Notes: generated from the sequence alone by a model not told the origin. 64,000 nt of DNA from CAYWXK01 sp964462515 (GCA_964462515.1 CAYWXK010000013.1:22313-86312); one strand, 5' to 3'. Shown: positions 7,449 through 15,844, numbered from the stretch's first letter. Numbers and translations: made by a program.

Positions 7449-8288
7449 TCAACTATTGCCGTAAGGCATGGACAAGCCCACTTTTGAAAGCTCGCGACTT
7501 CTATCGCAGGCACTTTTGATAGCTGCTGCTACCAGAGGGCCGAATTTGCCTTCCGCGAGGATTTTTAGTGCGGCTTCGGTTGTTCCGCCGGGCGAGGTAA
7601 CCTTTTGTCGAAGAATGGCAGGGCCTTCATTATTTTTGGCCGCCTCAACTGCAAGCATACCGGCGCCCTTTGCAGTTTGCAGAACCAGCTCTTTCGCTAC
7701 CTCCTCCGATAAGCCCATCTCAACACCCACCTTTATCATTTCTTCCATCAGAAGAAAATAATAAGCAGGCCCGCTGCCGCTTATTGCTGTTACCGCATCG
7801 AGCAAATCTTCGTCACTCACAACAACGGCCTTTCCGACCGATGAGAAAATCAACTTGGCTTTTTCGAGCATCGACTTTGCCTTCTGATTGGCGAATAGCG
7901 CACTTACTCCCTGGCCGATAAGAGCAGGAGTATTAGGCATAACGCGAACTATCGGGATGTCGCCGAGGACAGCAGCGATGGCGGCGACTCGCCTTCCTGC
8001 GACGATGGAAATGATAAGGGCATCTTTTTTGACTGCGCCTTTTATGCTATTGAGTGCGTCAGTTAGGTTCTGAGGCTTAATGCTTAAAACGAGGGTTTCA
8101 ACCTTTGCAGCCAGTTCGGCGTTAGTGGTTGCAGGAGTAACATTATATTTTTGGGCGATGAATTTGAGGCGGTCTGGTTTGATGTCGCTTATAAAGATAT
8201 TTTTAGGTTCATAGAGCCTTGCCGTTATTATGCCCTTTATGAGGGCTTCCGCCATATTCCCGCTTCCTACAAAGCCGATTGTGTCCAT
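7449..8288 (-). CDS. proC: Pyrroline-5-carboxylate reductase
   Basis: 279 aa. It catalyses NAD(P)H-dependent reduction of pyrroline-5-carboxylate to proline, the last step of proline synthesis. The N-terminal Rossmann motif is GFVGSGNMAEAL (residues 5-16), followed by SIKPQ, VRVMPNTPA and the C-terminal dimerisation signature AISGSGPAYYFLLMEEM and TSPGGTTEAAL. AAGGAG lies 7 nt upstream of the start. The gene is divergent from the flavin reductase gene. The last codons (MPYGNS) overlap a TGCCGTAAGGCAT motif that recurs in intergenic repeats (63877-63908), so the extreme C-terminus may be repeat-derived. Confidence 0.95.
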   Translation of the reverse strand: MDTIGFVGSGNMAEALIKGIITARLYEPKNIFISDIKPDRLKFIAQKYNVTPATTNAELAAKVETLVLSIKPQNLTDALNSIKGAVKKDALIISIVAGRRVAAIAAVLGDIPIVRVMPNTPALIGQGVSALFANQKAKSMLEKAKLIFSSVGKAVVVSDEDLLDAVTAISGSGPAYYFLLMEEMIKVGVEMGLSEEVAKELVLQTAKGAGMLAVEAAKNNEGPAILRQKVTSPGGTTEAALKILAEGKFGPLVAAAIKSACDRSRELSKVGLSMPYGNS

Positions 8289-8300
8289 TCTCTTTACTCC

Positions 8301-8328
8301 TTGTAAAACAGGAATTGAGAGCTATAAT
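8301..8328 (+). promoter_or_regulatory. Promoter of the flavin reductase gene
   Basis: TTGTAA (8301-8306), 16-nt spacer, TATAAT (8323-8328), about 53 nt before the ATG at 8382, within the divergent proC intergenic region. Confidence 0.6.
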
Positions 8329-8381
8329 CGTAACTGAGAGTTTATCTGCACTAAATATAAGGTTGGTTATGGAGAAACACA

Positions 8382-8906
8382 ATGCAAAAGCAAGTTAAGT
8401 TCGACCAGGCTATAAAAACCAAATACCCCGAGCAAGTCGTAATTGCCATTGCGAAAGACAAGAAGGGTAAGGCCAATCCCGTTACACTCGGCTGGACAAT
8501 GATAGCTTCATACCAGCCGCCGATGATGGCGATAGCGGTGGCCAAGACGCATTATTCGATTAAAACTATCAGACACTCGAAATGCTTTACCATTGCGTTT
8601 CCATCGGCACAGATGGCTGAGGCGGCTTTGTTTTTCGGCTCAAGGTCCGGCCGGGACGCCGACAAATTCGCTGAATTCAATGCGCAGCATGGCCGAGTCC
8701 ATTGTAAAACGTCGCCTGCCAAAAAAATCGACTCGGTACTTTTAGCTGACGCAGTAGCTAATTTTGAATGCACGCTCGAATCGCAGACCTCTGTCGGCGA
8801 CCACATCATTTTTGTCGGCAGGATAGTTGCATCGCACGTCAACACCAGGCCGAAAAAGCGGCTCTATACTGTTGCTTCAGGGCACAAATTAGGGTCAGTT
8901 TCATAA
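8382..8906 (+). CDS. Flavin reductase-like (flavoredoxin) protein
   Basis: 174 aa FMN-binding split-barrel protein. The family motif region NPVTLGWTMIASYQPPMMAIAVAKTHYS resembles flavin reductases and flavoredoxins, where the N-terminal strand and the following loop hold FMN; DHIIFVGRIVA is the conserved late strand. The likely role is flavin reduction or electron transfer in the cytoplasm, in keeping with an anaerobic metabolism; the substrate is unknown. A GGAG precedes the ATG. The ECF sigma gene starts 44 nt downstream, so the two may be co-transcribed. Confidence 0.8.
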   Translation: MQKQVKFDQAIKTKYPEQVVIAIAKDKKGKANPVTLGWTMIASYQPPMMAIAVAKTHYSIKTIRHSKCFTIAFPSAQMAEAALFFGSRSGRDADKFAEFNAQHGRVHCKTSPAKKIDSVLLADAVANFECTLESQTSVGDHIIFVGRIVASHVNTRPKKRLYTVASGHKLGSVS

Positions 8907-8950
8907 AATGATGGAACTTTTTTGATGCTTTGTCCGACTTCTATTGTGCA

Positions 8951-9508
8951 ATGACGACAAAACGACCAGAGCAGATTTACGATGAGCTGCTTGTGCTAAA
9001 AAGCCAGCAGGGCAGCAAGGACGCCTTCAGTGAGCTTGTCGAAAGATGGCAAAAGCGTCTATGGCATTACGCCTTGCAGATGACCAGGTCTGAATCGGCT
9101 GCCTGGGATGTTGTTCAGGAGACGTGGGTTGCAATTATCAAGGGGCTGTCGAAACTGCAAGATGCAACCCTGTTTTCTTGCTGGACATTCAGCATATTGA
9201 ACAATAAATGTGCGGATTGGGTGCGTAAGCAGCAGTTGCAATCGCAGCTAAATAGTCGCCTGGCAACCCAAACCCAAAACTATTCAGGCAAAGAACAAGT
9301 TAGTAATGAAAAAACTGAATCTCTGGAGGCAGCGATTGAAAAACTTCCGACAGACCAGAGAGCACTACTTTCGCTGCGATACCAGCAGGGCTTTGATATC
9401 AGCGAGATTGCAGAAATCCTTGCTATTCCCGAAGGCACAGTGAAATCCCGCCTTCACCGCACGCTCGCCGAGCTGCGAGAGATTATGGGAGCAAACCAAA
9501 ATGGATGA
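8951..9508 (+). CDS. ECF-type RNA polymerase sigma factor
   Basis: About 185 aa, the usual ECF size. Region 2 spans about residues 20-90 (AFSELVERWQKRLWHYALQM, WDVVQETWVAII, WTFSILNNKCADWVRK) and recognises the -10 element. Region 4 (about 125-178) contains LPTDQRALLSLRY and the HTH EIAEILAIPEGTVKSRLHRTL, which contacts the -35 element. The start is uncertain: ATG 8951 is chosen, but a TTG at 8930 would add seven residues and neither has a clear ribosome binding site. The stop overlaps the next gene by 8 nt, indicating translational coupling with a small membrane protein that may regulate it. Confidence 0.88.
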   Translation: MTTKRPEQIYDELLVLKSQQGSKDAFSELVERWQKRLWHYALQMTRSESAAWDVVQETWVAIIKGLSKLQDATLFSCWTFSILNNKCADWVRKQQLQSQLNSRLATQTQNYSGKEQVSNEKTESLEAAIEKLPTDQRALLSLRYQQGFDISEIAEILAIPEGTVKSRLHRTLAELREIMGANQNG

Positions 9509-9890
9509 ACTGGAAAAGACAATACAGGTAACCTTAAGTCAGACCGGTAAGTTTGACGCCGGCAAAGCAGAAACTCTAAGAAAGGAGATAGTACAAATGT
9601 TCGAAGGCAAATTGAAAAAGGTCAAGCTCTTGACGTGGGCATTCCTGCTAATAGATGTGATAATAATAGCTGGTGGGATAATTGGCCTGCTTGTTAATTT
9701 GCTCATAACTAAAAACACCAACGCAATGATTATTTCAGCAGTTGTAGTGCTGATTGCCCACGAAGGCACGGTATTAATAAAACTTTGGTACTGGGTCCTC
9801 AACACTAAATACGGCGTGCTTAAGGAGCTAAAGCAGCTTCAGCTTCAAATTGCAGAGCTTAAAGGCAAGACCCCTCCTGCCGAAAATTAG
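9501..9890 (+). CDS. Small two-TM membrane protein coupled to the ECF sigma gene
   Basis: 129 aa. Two predicted membrane segments (about 43-69 and 75-100) are flanked by a charged N-terminal helix of 40 residues and a C-terminal coiled-coil tail (KELKQLQLQIAEL). It overlaps the sigma gene by 8 nt. Position and topology suggest a sensor or anti-sigma-like partner that holds the sigma factor at the membrane, but no zinc-binding anti-sigma motif (HxxxCxxC) is present. I do not recognise a named family with certainty. Confidence 0.7.
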   Translation: MDELEKTIQVTLSQTGKFDAGKAETLRKEIVQMFEGKLKKVKLLTWAFLLIDVIIIAGGIIGLLVNLLITKNTNAMIISAVVVLIAHEGTVLIKLWYWVLNTKYGVLKELKQLQLQIAELKGKTPPAEN

Positions 9891-9978
9891 TTGGCTGATG
9901 GCTCAAACTACTCTATACTCAGGCCAAAATTCTTAATGGCTCTTGACAAATAAAAGCACTTGTTAAGGAGTATGCCCG

Positions 9979-11355
9979 ATGAAAGGATTGATTAACTGGT
10001 TAATTGTAGTAGCTGTAGGCTTTGTTCTGATGGCTTTTTCTTATTTTAATTATCAGCACCAGCCAGGCTCTAATCCGTGGAAATATGCCTTTATGTATAT
10101 AGGAAAGGCCGACCCAAATTTGGAAGCCGAGGGGTTTGAATACGTCAAAAGACCAATCCGTCTTTTGCCGATGTCGGGCCGGGCGCAGAATTTTATGGCG
10201 CTGGCTCGCAGTTTCGGTCCTCATATTGAGCAATCTTATCGTGTTATGTATCAGGAAAGACTCATTCTGTATCCTGACATTGCTTCGGATTTCACAAATC
10301 AGATGCTTGAATGGGGGCGTTTTCCTTCGCCCGATGCCAACGAGGTGCTCGCCGGCTACTGCATAAAGAATAAAGATAATGTTACCGTTAATGGCCACAA
10401 ATTTGGCGTGGTGGGACAATTTAAGAAGGATGTTCGGCTCTTTATAGACAGCTACCTTTTTAACGATAGTTCGGCAGCAGGTGAATTGTTTAATCCCCAA
10501 AATGAAGGCGTCCAGAATGCCTATATCCTTCAATTGCCAAAAGAGAAATTGAGTGATTTAAAAGTTCAAGAACAACTTAAAAAGGCATTTCCAGAGTCGC
10601 AGTTTGTCGCGTATGCCCCGCTGATTCGGACAGAGCGGGTCCCCTTTTTTCTCTATATTCTGGGAATGGCGATTCTTTTTATGGGTGGTTCTGTTTTTCT
10701 TTTTAAGGTCTATTGTTTTCTGTCTGAAAGGATTGTCAATAATTGGCTTCGTTTGCCTTTACTGGAGATTAGCAAATACAAGCGTCTTTTCCTTGCTTTG
10801 CATTTTATTTACTTTGGAGTCGCTATTTTGTTTATCCTCGTGGCTTATTGTCTGCCGGAGCTTCAGGCCTGCTTATTAGCAGGGATAAAGTCCCAGGTAA
10901 CGGGTGGTTCAGGCCCTCTTGCTGTAGCAGGCAGGGCCTATATGAGCAAAAATATCCTGAGAGCTGCTGTAACTACATTTGCAATTAACTTTTTCCTCGG
11001 TTCTGTGGCTTATATAACTATCCCATCAGTAATCATTCCGGGTGTGGGTGTTTTGGCCGCAACTTTCAGGGCTATGGCGTGGGGGCTGCTATTAGCTCCA
11101 ACTTTTGATACGCTGTCCGGAGCGATGCTGCCGCATAGCTTAACCATATTGCTCGAAGGCGAAGGATATGTTGTAGCTTCGTTCTTTGGCCTGCTTGTTT
11201 TGGTTTATCTTTTCCGCAAGGCCGAAGGCCCAAGCATACCAGGCCGATATGGCAAAGCACTGCTAATGAATCTTAGAGGTAATGTGCTTGTGGCAATTGT
11301 CCTTGCGATAGCGGCGATTTACGAGGCGATTGAAGTTATATTGAGCATGCTATAA
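9979..11355 (+). CDS. SpoIIM-like (DUF95) polytopic membrane protein with MacB/FtsX-like outer domain
   Basis: 458 aa. One N-terminal membrane segment (about 3-24) is followed by an extracytoplasmic domain to about residue 215. It contains DANEVLAGYCIKNKDNVTV and FGVVGQFKKDV, reminiscent of the MacB/FtsX periplasmic domain text on pore or clamp insertion. The C-terminal half has five or six membrane segments. The run TTFAINFFLGSVAYITIPS plus LPHSLTILLEGEGYV resembles the SpoIIM/DUF95 family, whose hallmark is a P-H-(G/S)-x-x-E motif. Family members are often linked to ABC systems, but none is adjacent. AAGGAG precedes the ATG. The gene may be the third of the ECF operon (88-nt gap). The function is unknown. 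Confidence 0.65.
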   Translation: MKGLINWLIVVAVGFVLMAFSYFNYQHQPGSNPWKYAFMYIGKADPNLEAEGFEYVKRPIRLLPMSGRAQNFMALARSFGPHIEQSYRVMYQERLILYPDIASDFTNQMLEWGRFPSPDANEVLAGYCIKNKDNVTVNGHKFGVVGQFKKDVRLFIDSYLFNDSSAAGELFNPQNEGVQNAYILQLPKEKLSDLKVQEQLKKAFPESQFVAYAPLIRTERVPFFLYILGMAILFMGGSVFLFKVYCFLSERIVNNWLRLPLLEISKYKRLFLALHFIYFGVAILFILVAYCLPELQACLLAGIKSQVTGGSGPLAVAGRAYMSKNILRAAVTTFAINFFLGSVAYITIPSVIIPGVGVLAATFRAMAWGLLLAPTFDTLSGAMLPHSLTILLEGEGYVVASFFGLLVLVYLFRKAEGPSIPGRYGKALLMNLRGNVLVAIVLAIAAIYEAIEVILSML

Positions 11356-11360
11356 ATTAG

Positions 11361-11440
11361 CCCGCACCAATTGAACGGTAACGAGCGTTTTTTGCAAGAA
11401 ACTGGATGGCCTCAATTTTGGGCGAACAATTGGTGCGGGG
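11361..11440. repeat. CCCCGCACCAATTG palindrome (copy D) between convergent genes
   Basis: The left arm CCCGCACCAATTG (11361-11373) and right arm CAATTGGTGCGGGG (11427-11440) are complementary. The interior contains TTTGCAAGAAAC and GGGCGAAC, as in the other long copies. It fills nearly the whole gap between two converging genes, so it may serve as a bidirectional terminator. Confidence 0.75.
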
Positions 11441-11445
11441 TAAGA

Positions 11446-13155
11446 TTAGCCGGTCAGCAGCTCGAATTCTTCGGGACTGAGGGATTGTCTTAATTTCTGC
11501 AGCGCAATCAATTCGATCTGGCGGACTCTTTCTTTGCTGAGACCGAGGTCTTCGCCGATTTGCTTGAGGGTCCTTCTGGTTTTTTTTATTGTTGGGCCGA
11601 GCAGGCCGAAATGATTTGTGATTATGTATTGCTCGCGCTGGTTGAGATTGTTAGCGATGACCTGTGCAAGGTTCTGGCGTGCCTTTTCGACAGAAGCAAT
11701 ATCTGCGGCGGTTTGCAGGTTGCGTTCGAGCTGGCCAAGTCGTGCCAGTGAGGCTGCTATCGCCTTATGGGGTGGTGGTGCCGCGGCAGGTATTTTGCGG
11801 GCGTAGTCATAAGTTATGGCCCACGCGAGGCGATTGGCGAATCGGTAGCCTTTGGTGTAATCAAATTTCTCGACCTCCTCTACAAGGGAAAGATTTCCCC
11901 TGCTAATAAGGTCCGTCAGATTTGCGCCTGTGGTAGTGTGCTTGATTGCGATGCTGACGACAAGCCGCAGATTTGCTTCGGTTATCATTTTTTTAATTGT
12001 CTCGGCCTCGGCTAAATACCTTTCGATTTGGTTTAGCAAGGCACTTGAGACGCGCTTTAAATTTATCTTGTCACGGGCTGTGCAAGCCAGGTATTTGAGA
12101 AAATTGTATCTGCAGAATAGTTCAATTTCGCTGTCTCTGTTGAGCACAGGGGTATTTTTTAATATCTGCAAATACTCCGGCAGCAAAGATGTGCCTGCTA
12201 ACTCGAATGGCTCGGCGTTTTGGGATGTCTGCGGCAGGGCCGGAGCTATAATGCTGAGCGGCTGCGCAAGAATCCTTTCTTTAGCGTTTTCCTGGAGAAA
12301 TTCGTCGCTGGGGACAAATTCGATTTTCTTGGCGAGAATGTCTCTTGCCCTTCGTTGGTTTATAATCCTATATATAGAGCTTCTGTTGCGGTGGAATCGC
12401 TTCATAAGGTCTTTGACATCGGTGTCTTCCTGAAAAAGTTTGTAGATTTCGGCAGCTTGAGCGGGGTCGATTACACCAGGCGGCTTGTGGAAAATGGGCT
12501 TATCAGGGTTGGTCTTTTGGTAGTTTAGGATTGTATATCTGACGGTTTCGTGAGACCTGCCAATTTTGGCGGCTATATTGCTTATGATTTGGTGACGTGA
12601 CAGGTTTGTAGTGGCGGCGAGCCTGGCAGCCAACTGTATAATCCGGCGTTTTTCTCTGTTGGTTAAGTGCGTTAACCTTTTTGCTTTGTCGGCAAGGTTT
12701 GGATTTGCTGCCAGGAATTTGTCCACCACAGAGCGCAGGAAGCCGAAGCGTTTTACACCATCGTTGAAAACGAACTTTCGGGCAAGCAGGCCCCGCTTTC
12801 GCCAGCGGTGAATTGTTTTGGTTGAGACGCCGAGGTGTGCGGCAAGCTCCTCGATGGAATAGACCTTTTGAGGTTGCCCTGAGGCGGCATCTGCAACCTG
12901 GCCGCTTAGCTTGGAAATGAAAATCTGCAGGTCTTCGAGAAGCTCGCTGCCTTTTATGAGCTGGCCGGCATCGGCTTTCTTCGGAAGGAAGCCTGTTATG
13001 CGAAAGCACACGAACTCAAAAGGGTACTCTTTGTTTTTATCGATGATTGCGCAAAGTTTTTCGGCAGCTTCGAGCTGCTTGCGTCGTTTTTTGAGGGGCG
13101 TGAAGCGAAGCTGCATCAACAATTCCGCAAGATTTTGATTCTTTATCCGTCGCAT
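11446..13155 (-). CDS. Sigma-70 family factor with three extra N-terminal HTH segments
   Basis: 569 aa. Residues about 385-455 form sigma region 2 (ANLRLVVSIAIKH, DLISRGNLSLVEEVEKFD, FANRLAWAITYDYARK). Residues about 503-560 form region 4 (LNQREQYIITNHFGL, LKQIGEDLGLSKERVRQIE, ALQKLRQ), both in RpoD/RpoS style. Before these lie three putative DNA-binding helix-turn-helices: a MerR/excisionase-like one (99-122, YSIEELAAHLGVSTKTIHRW) and two resolvase-like ones (about 185-210 and 247-268). The sigma region 1.1 of RpoD is absent. The product would direct RNA polymerase to a subset of promoters with extra sequence-specific contacts. The gene lies alone, convergent with the SpoIIM-like gene. A heptamer tract overlies the promoter side. 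Confidence 0.82.
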   Translation of the reverse strand: MRRIKNQNLAELLMQLRFTPLKKRRKQLEAAEKLCAIIDKNKEYPFEFVCFRITGFLPKKADAGQLIKGSELLEDLQIFISKLSGQVADAASGQPQKVYSIEELAAHLGVSTKTIHRWRKRGLLARKFVFNDGVKRFGFLRSVVDKFLAANPNLADKAKRLTHLTNREKRRIIQLAARLAATTNLSRHQIISNIAAKIGRSHETVRYTILNYQKTNPDKPIFHKPPGVIDPAQAAEIYKLFQEDTDVKDLMKRFHRNRSSIYRIINQRRARDILAKKIEFVPSDEFLQENAKERILAQPLSIIAPALPQTSQNAEPFELAGTSLLPEYLQILKNTPVLNRDSEIELFCRYNFLKYLACTARDKINLKRVSSALLNQIERYLAEAETIKKMITEANLRLVVSIAIKHTTTGANLTDLISRGNLSLVEEVEKFDYTKGYRFANRLAWAITYDYARKIPAAAPPPHKAIAASLARLGQLERNLQTAADIASVEKARQNLAQVIANNLNQREQYIITNHFGLLGPTIKKTRRTLKQIGEDLGLSKERVRQIELIALQKLRQSLSPEEFELLTG

Positions 13156-13164
13156 CGTTTTGTA

Positions 13165-13377
13165 TTTCGCATATCGTATTTCGTAGTTCGTATATCGTTA
13201 TAATCAGAATTCAGAAAACCGTTTGACCATCCAGACCTTTCGCCATACCATGACTTGAAGGCTGTGGCTGGTGGTCCATAATTCTAAATTCTACATTCTA
13301 ATACTACAGCGCAAATACTTTTTTTAACAATGGTATAACAAAAATCCGAAGCACGAAATCCTAAATCCGAAATCTCC
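13165..13377. repeat. Cluster of three degenerate heptamer tracts
   Basis: Three 7-bp-periodic runs: 13165-13199 (TTTCGCA, TATCGTA, TTTCGTA, GTTCGTA, TATCGTT), 13278-13305 (ATAATTC, TAAATTC, TACATTC, TAATACT) and 13343-13377 (AATCCGA, AGCACGA, AATCCTA, AATCCGA, AATCTCC). The first lies 10 nt upstream of the start of the 569-aa sigma gene. Confidence 0.6.
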
Positions 13378-13440
13378 CTGCTGGCAGGCTGGAATTCGAA
13401 ATTAAAAATCCAAATGACTAATAGCTTCTAACAAAAAGAC

Positions 13441-13543
13441 CGTCATTGCGAGCCCCGCACCAATTGAACTGCTGCGAGCGTTTCTTTCAGAAGACCGGAC
13501 ATTTCCGACTTTGGCCGAACAATTGGTGCGGGGCGTGGCAATC
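13441..13543. repeat. GTCATTGCGAG...CGTGGCAATC repeat carrying a CCCCGCACCAATTG palindrome (copy E)
   Basis: The outer part is CGTCATTGCGAG (13441-13452) and CGTGGCAATC (13534-13543), halves of a widely dispersed bacterial repeat. Between them lies an 81-bp element (13453-13533) with terminal inverted repeats CCCCGCACCAATTG/CAATTGGTGCGGGG. Copy G at 40664-40710 shows the same nesting at the same junction. Confidence 0.75.
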
Positions 13544-13637
13544 CTATTTCAAAATGGCTCCCCTAAATGAACGCCCCCGATGTCCCTGCAAACAGCGGCC
13601 AAAAAAACCGCCCCCCAAAATCGCTTACACCGAAAAC

Positions 13638-13844
13638 TTAAACCGTCTGCCCCGTCTTCTTGTTCAGCGCCACAATAAACTGAACATCCGTCCCCTCTAG
13701 GTGCAGTATCAATAAATCGCCAAACAGAACCAGCGACGACCAGCCCCGGTCGTGTATCGCAGTCTTCCACTTTACATTTTGTGTCTCGCCCCACGCCAGG
13801 CACGCAAACAAACCGCTAACCACCCCCCCTGCGCTAAACTGCAC
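13638..13844 (-). pseudogene. Remnant of a PQQ-type beta-propeller protein gene
   Basis: A 68-codon frame starts at GTG 13844 behind a good GGAGG. It contains WGETQNVKWKTAIHDRGWSS, then VLFGDLLILHL and VALNKKTGQTV. This matches the opening of planctomycete PQQ/BamB-like propeller proteins (W...ENVKWKT...GRG.SSP...WGD...), which run to 400 or more residues. Here the frame stops after one blade. It is best read as a truncated gene; expression as a small protein cannot be excluded. Confidence 0.55.
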
Positions 13845-13937
13845 AAATCAACCTCCGATTAAAACTCTATAATGATTGAGAAATTGTCATTGCTGGGGAC
13901 GAAGTAATCTCTGATGTTTGATAGGTTGAGATTGATT

Positions 13938-13965
13938 AGCCCCGCACCGCTTCTGGTGCGGGGCT
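13938..13965. repeat. CCCCGCACC palindrome, short form (copy F)
   Basis: AGCCCCGCACC, a 6-nt loop and GGTGCGGGGCT form an 11-bp stem. It lies 37 nt after the stop of the minus-strand lipoprotein gene and probably serves as its terminator. Confidence 0.75.
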
Positions 13966-14001
13966 TGCAATAACAGCCCGTCACTTGAGGGTAACAAACC
14001 G

Positions 14002-14388
14002 CTATATTTCCAGCCCCGACACATCGCCGCCTTTTTCTTTCAGCTTCAGAAAATAAATCTGGAACCGCTCTTTCAAGGCTGCAATGGAACTAACAAGCTT
14101 TTCCATCTCAGGTTGTATCTTTTTAGTCGCCTCTACCACCTCAGTAACCGAAAGGTTGTCGAGCTTGGCAGCAATCTTATCTATCTCCTCCTGCTTAGCT
14201 GTCAGGGCTTCTTTATACTTCAACGCCATCTCCTTTAGCTCCTCGGCATTCATTTTTAGAGCTTCAGCCTTGACCTCATCGATAGGCTTGTTTTCATCGG
14301 CCCTTGTTTCCTTTTTACTGCAGCCCGTAATTGCCAGTAACCACACAACCAACAGACACCCAAAAGTGACACTTCTTGCAATCCTCAT
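14002..14388 (-). CDS. Small coiled-coil lipoprotein
   Basis: 128 aa. The signal peptide ends in lipobox LAITGC (Cys23). The rest is almost wholly helical and charged, with heptad spacing (EELKEMALKYKEALTAKQEE and KLDNLSVTEVVEATKKIQPE), so an elongated coiled coil anchored to a membrane is expected. AAAGGAAA lies upstream of the ATG. There is a strong hairpin downstream (copy F). No family is recognised; it may be an Lpp-like or envelope-spacing protein. Confidence 0.75.
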   Translation of the reverse strand: MRIARSVTFGCLLVVWLLAITGCSKKETRADENKPIDEVKAEALKMNAEELKEMALKYKEALTAKQEEIDKIAAKLDNLSVTEVVEATKKIQPEMEKLVSSIAALKERFQIYFLKLKEKGGDVSGLEI

Positions 14389-14561
14389 TTTTCATTTCCT
14401 TTCAAAAATCGTTATCATCCTGACGTTCTGGCATACTCAATCCAATCAAATTATGCTCAAGCCTCTTATTTCATCAGAGCCTACAACTATATCTCGCTCT
14501 ACCAACAAATCAAGAAAAAAACATACATCCAGAACTTCTGCCTTCTGTCTAAAACGACTTG

Positions 14562-14610
14562 CGATATACGAAATACGAACGACGAGCCACGATTCACGAG
14601 CCGCGAACCA
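14562..14610. repeat. Degenerate heptamer tract (CGANNNN x7)
   Basis: Seven consecutive units, all beginning CGA: CGATATA, CGAAATA, CGAACGA, CGAGCCA, CGATTCA, CGAGCCG, CGAACCA. It ends 7 nt before the stop codon of the next minus-strand gene. Confidence 0.75.
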
Positions 14611-14617
14611 CATGCGT

Positions 14618-15844
14618 CTAACAAACCGCGTTCATTTCTTCTACGTATGACTCAAGTCTCCTCAGGCGTGCCTTGAAAGCATTATAGAGGCCATCCGAAC
14701 TTTCGCGTAGAGTCCTTTGCGAGTTAGTGTGCGGATTGATTGAGGTGGCGTAATCTACCTGCTTTATCAGCTCCTCAGGTACGGATGTTGCACAGCTCAA
14801 AGCTCCGCTGATGCCGGCGGCTATAGATGCAAGGCAGTCGGTGTCTCTTCCCATATTCACAGCCGCTTTCATCGCCTCCCACGTATTGGCTTTAGTCATT
14901 TTGAATACGCACACCGCCTTGGTGACAACTTCGTTGGCGTAGCTGCTGGCGTAAGGAATACCTTTGCCGCTATAGACCGTGTCGAACTTTTTTCGCATAT
15001 CCCGAAAGTCTTTGCAATCTTCCGTGAGCTTAATAGCTCTTTCCAGCTCCGAGCGGATCCCTGCCTCCTTGACAAAGCGCCTGTCGGCCTTGTCACAGTT
15101 GTCAAAGATTGCCCCCAGCACGCTCTCTACGCTGGCGTCCGGTTTAGTAGCAGCCGCAATAGCGACAGCCGTAACTTCCGCCCAAAGAATCCCTCGGCTG
15201 TTGGCTGTGTTGTAGAGCTGCCCAACTTCACGAACATCGTCGATGGTTCCCTGAATGTCCCCGGCGTTTATCAGTCCAATCGGGTGACACGACCGCGCCA
15301 GAGACACCAGCCCGGAGTAATCGCAATATTTGCCTATATCCGCTGCAGCTATCGGCGTCTTGGCCATCGCTAAAAGTGCTCCTTCAAACGGTTCCGATAC
15401 CAGGCCCGCGGCGTTGGGGTTCATATGCTTCACCCAGGCTGCTCGCAGGTCCTCGGCGTTGATACGGTCCTGCTTTTCGATGATTGCTGTAATCATCAGC
15501 TTCTGGCGTTCGACACCGTCTTCGGTTGTGCCCGGCTCGCGGACCCAGTTGCTTGTCCCCCGGTAGTGTTGATAAGGCAAGAGTTTGTTGAGCGTGCCGT
15601 ATTCGTTTTCGATTTTTTCCCAGGGCCATCCTTCAACCGCTGCTCCCATTGATGAGCCGATGTGGCAGCCGGCAATGCAGCCGAAAAACTTCTCACGCAA
15701 GCTTGCCGGTCCCGACTTATCCTGCTCTGCTTTTGATTCCTCCGCCCCCAAAATCGCACGGGTATAGACTGTCATAGCGGACGCTGCCAACAGACCACCT
15801 TTCAAAAAAGAACGGCGGTCGATAAAATTGTTACTGTTTTTCAT
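14618..15844 (-). CDS. Tat-exported ADP-ribosylglycohydrolase-like protein
   Basis: 408 aa from ATG 15844. The twin-arginine leader is IDRRSFLKGGLLAASAMTVY. The mature part has the DraG/ARH fold text: GCIAGCHIGSSMGAAVEGW near the start and GRDTDCLASIAAGISGAL near the end, which carries the metal-binding Asp residues. The first metal motif, usually (S/T)DDT, reads TTEDGVER here, so the active site departs from the classic form. Known members remove ADP-ribose from proteins or DNA, but exported planctomycete relatives probably act on other substrates. GGAG precedes the chosen ATG; an upstream frame opening would overlap the neighbouring transporter gene and lose the Tat motif position. Confidence 0.8.
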   Translation of the reverse strand: MKNSNNFIDRRSFLKGGLLAASAMTVYTRAILGAEESKAEQDKSGPASLREKFFGCIAGCHIGSSMGAAVEGWPWEKIENEYGTLNKLLPYQHYRGTSNWVREPGTTEDGVERQKLMITAIIEKQDRINAEDLRAAWVKHMNPNAAGLVSEPFEGALLAMAKTPIAAADIGKYCDYSGLVSLARSCHPIGLINAGDIQGTIDDVREVGQLYNTANSRGILWAEVTAVAIAAATKPDASVESVLGAIFDNCDKADRRFVKEAGIRSELERAIKLTEDCKDFRDMRKKFDTVYSGKGIPYASSYANEVVTKAVCVFKMTKANTWEAMKAAVNMGRDTDCLASIAAGISGALSCATSVPEELIKQVDYATSINPHTNSQRTLRESSDGLYNAFKARLRRLESYVEEMNAVC

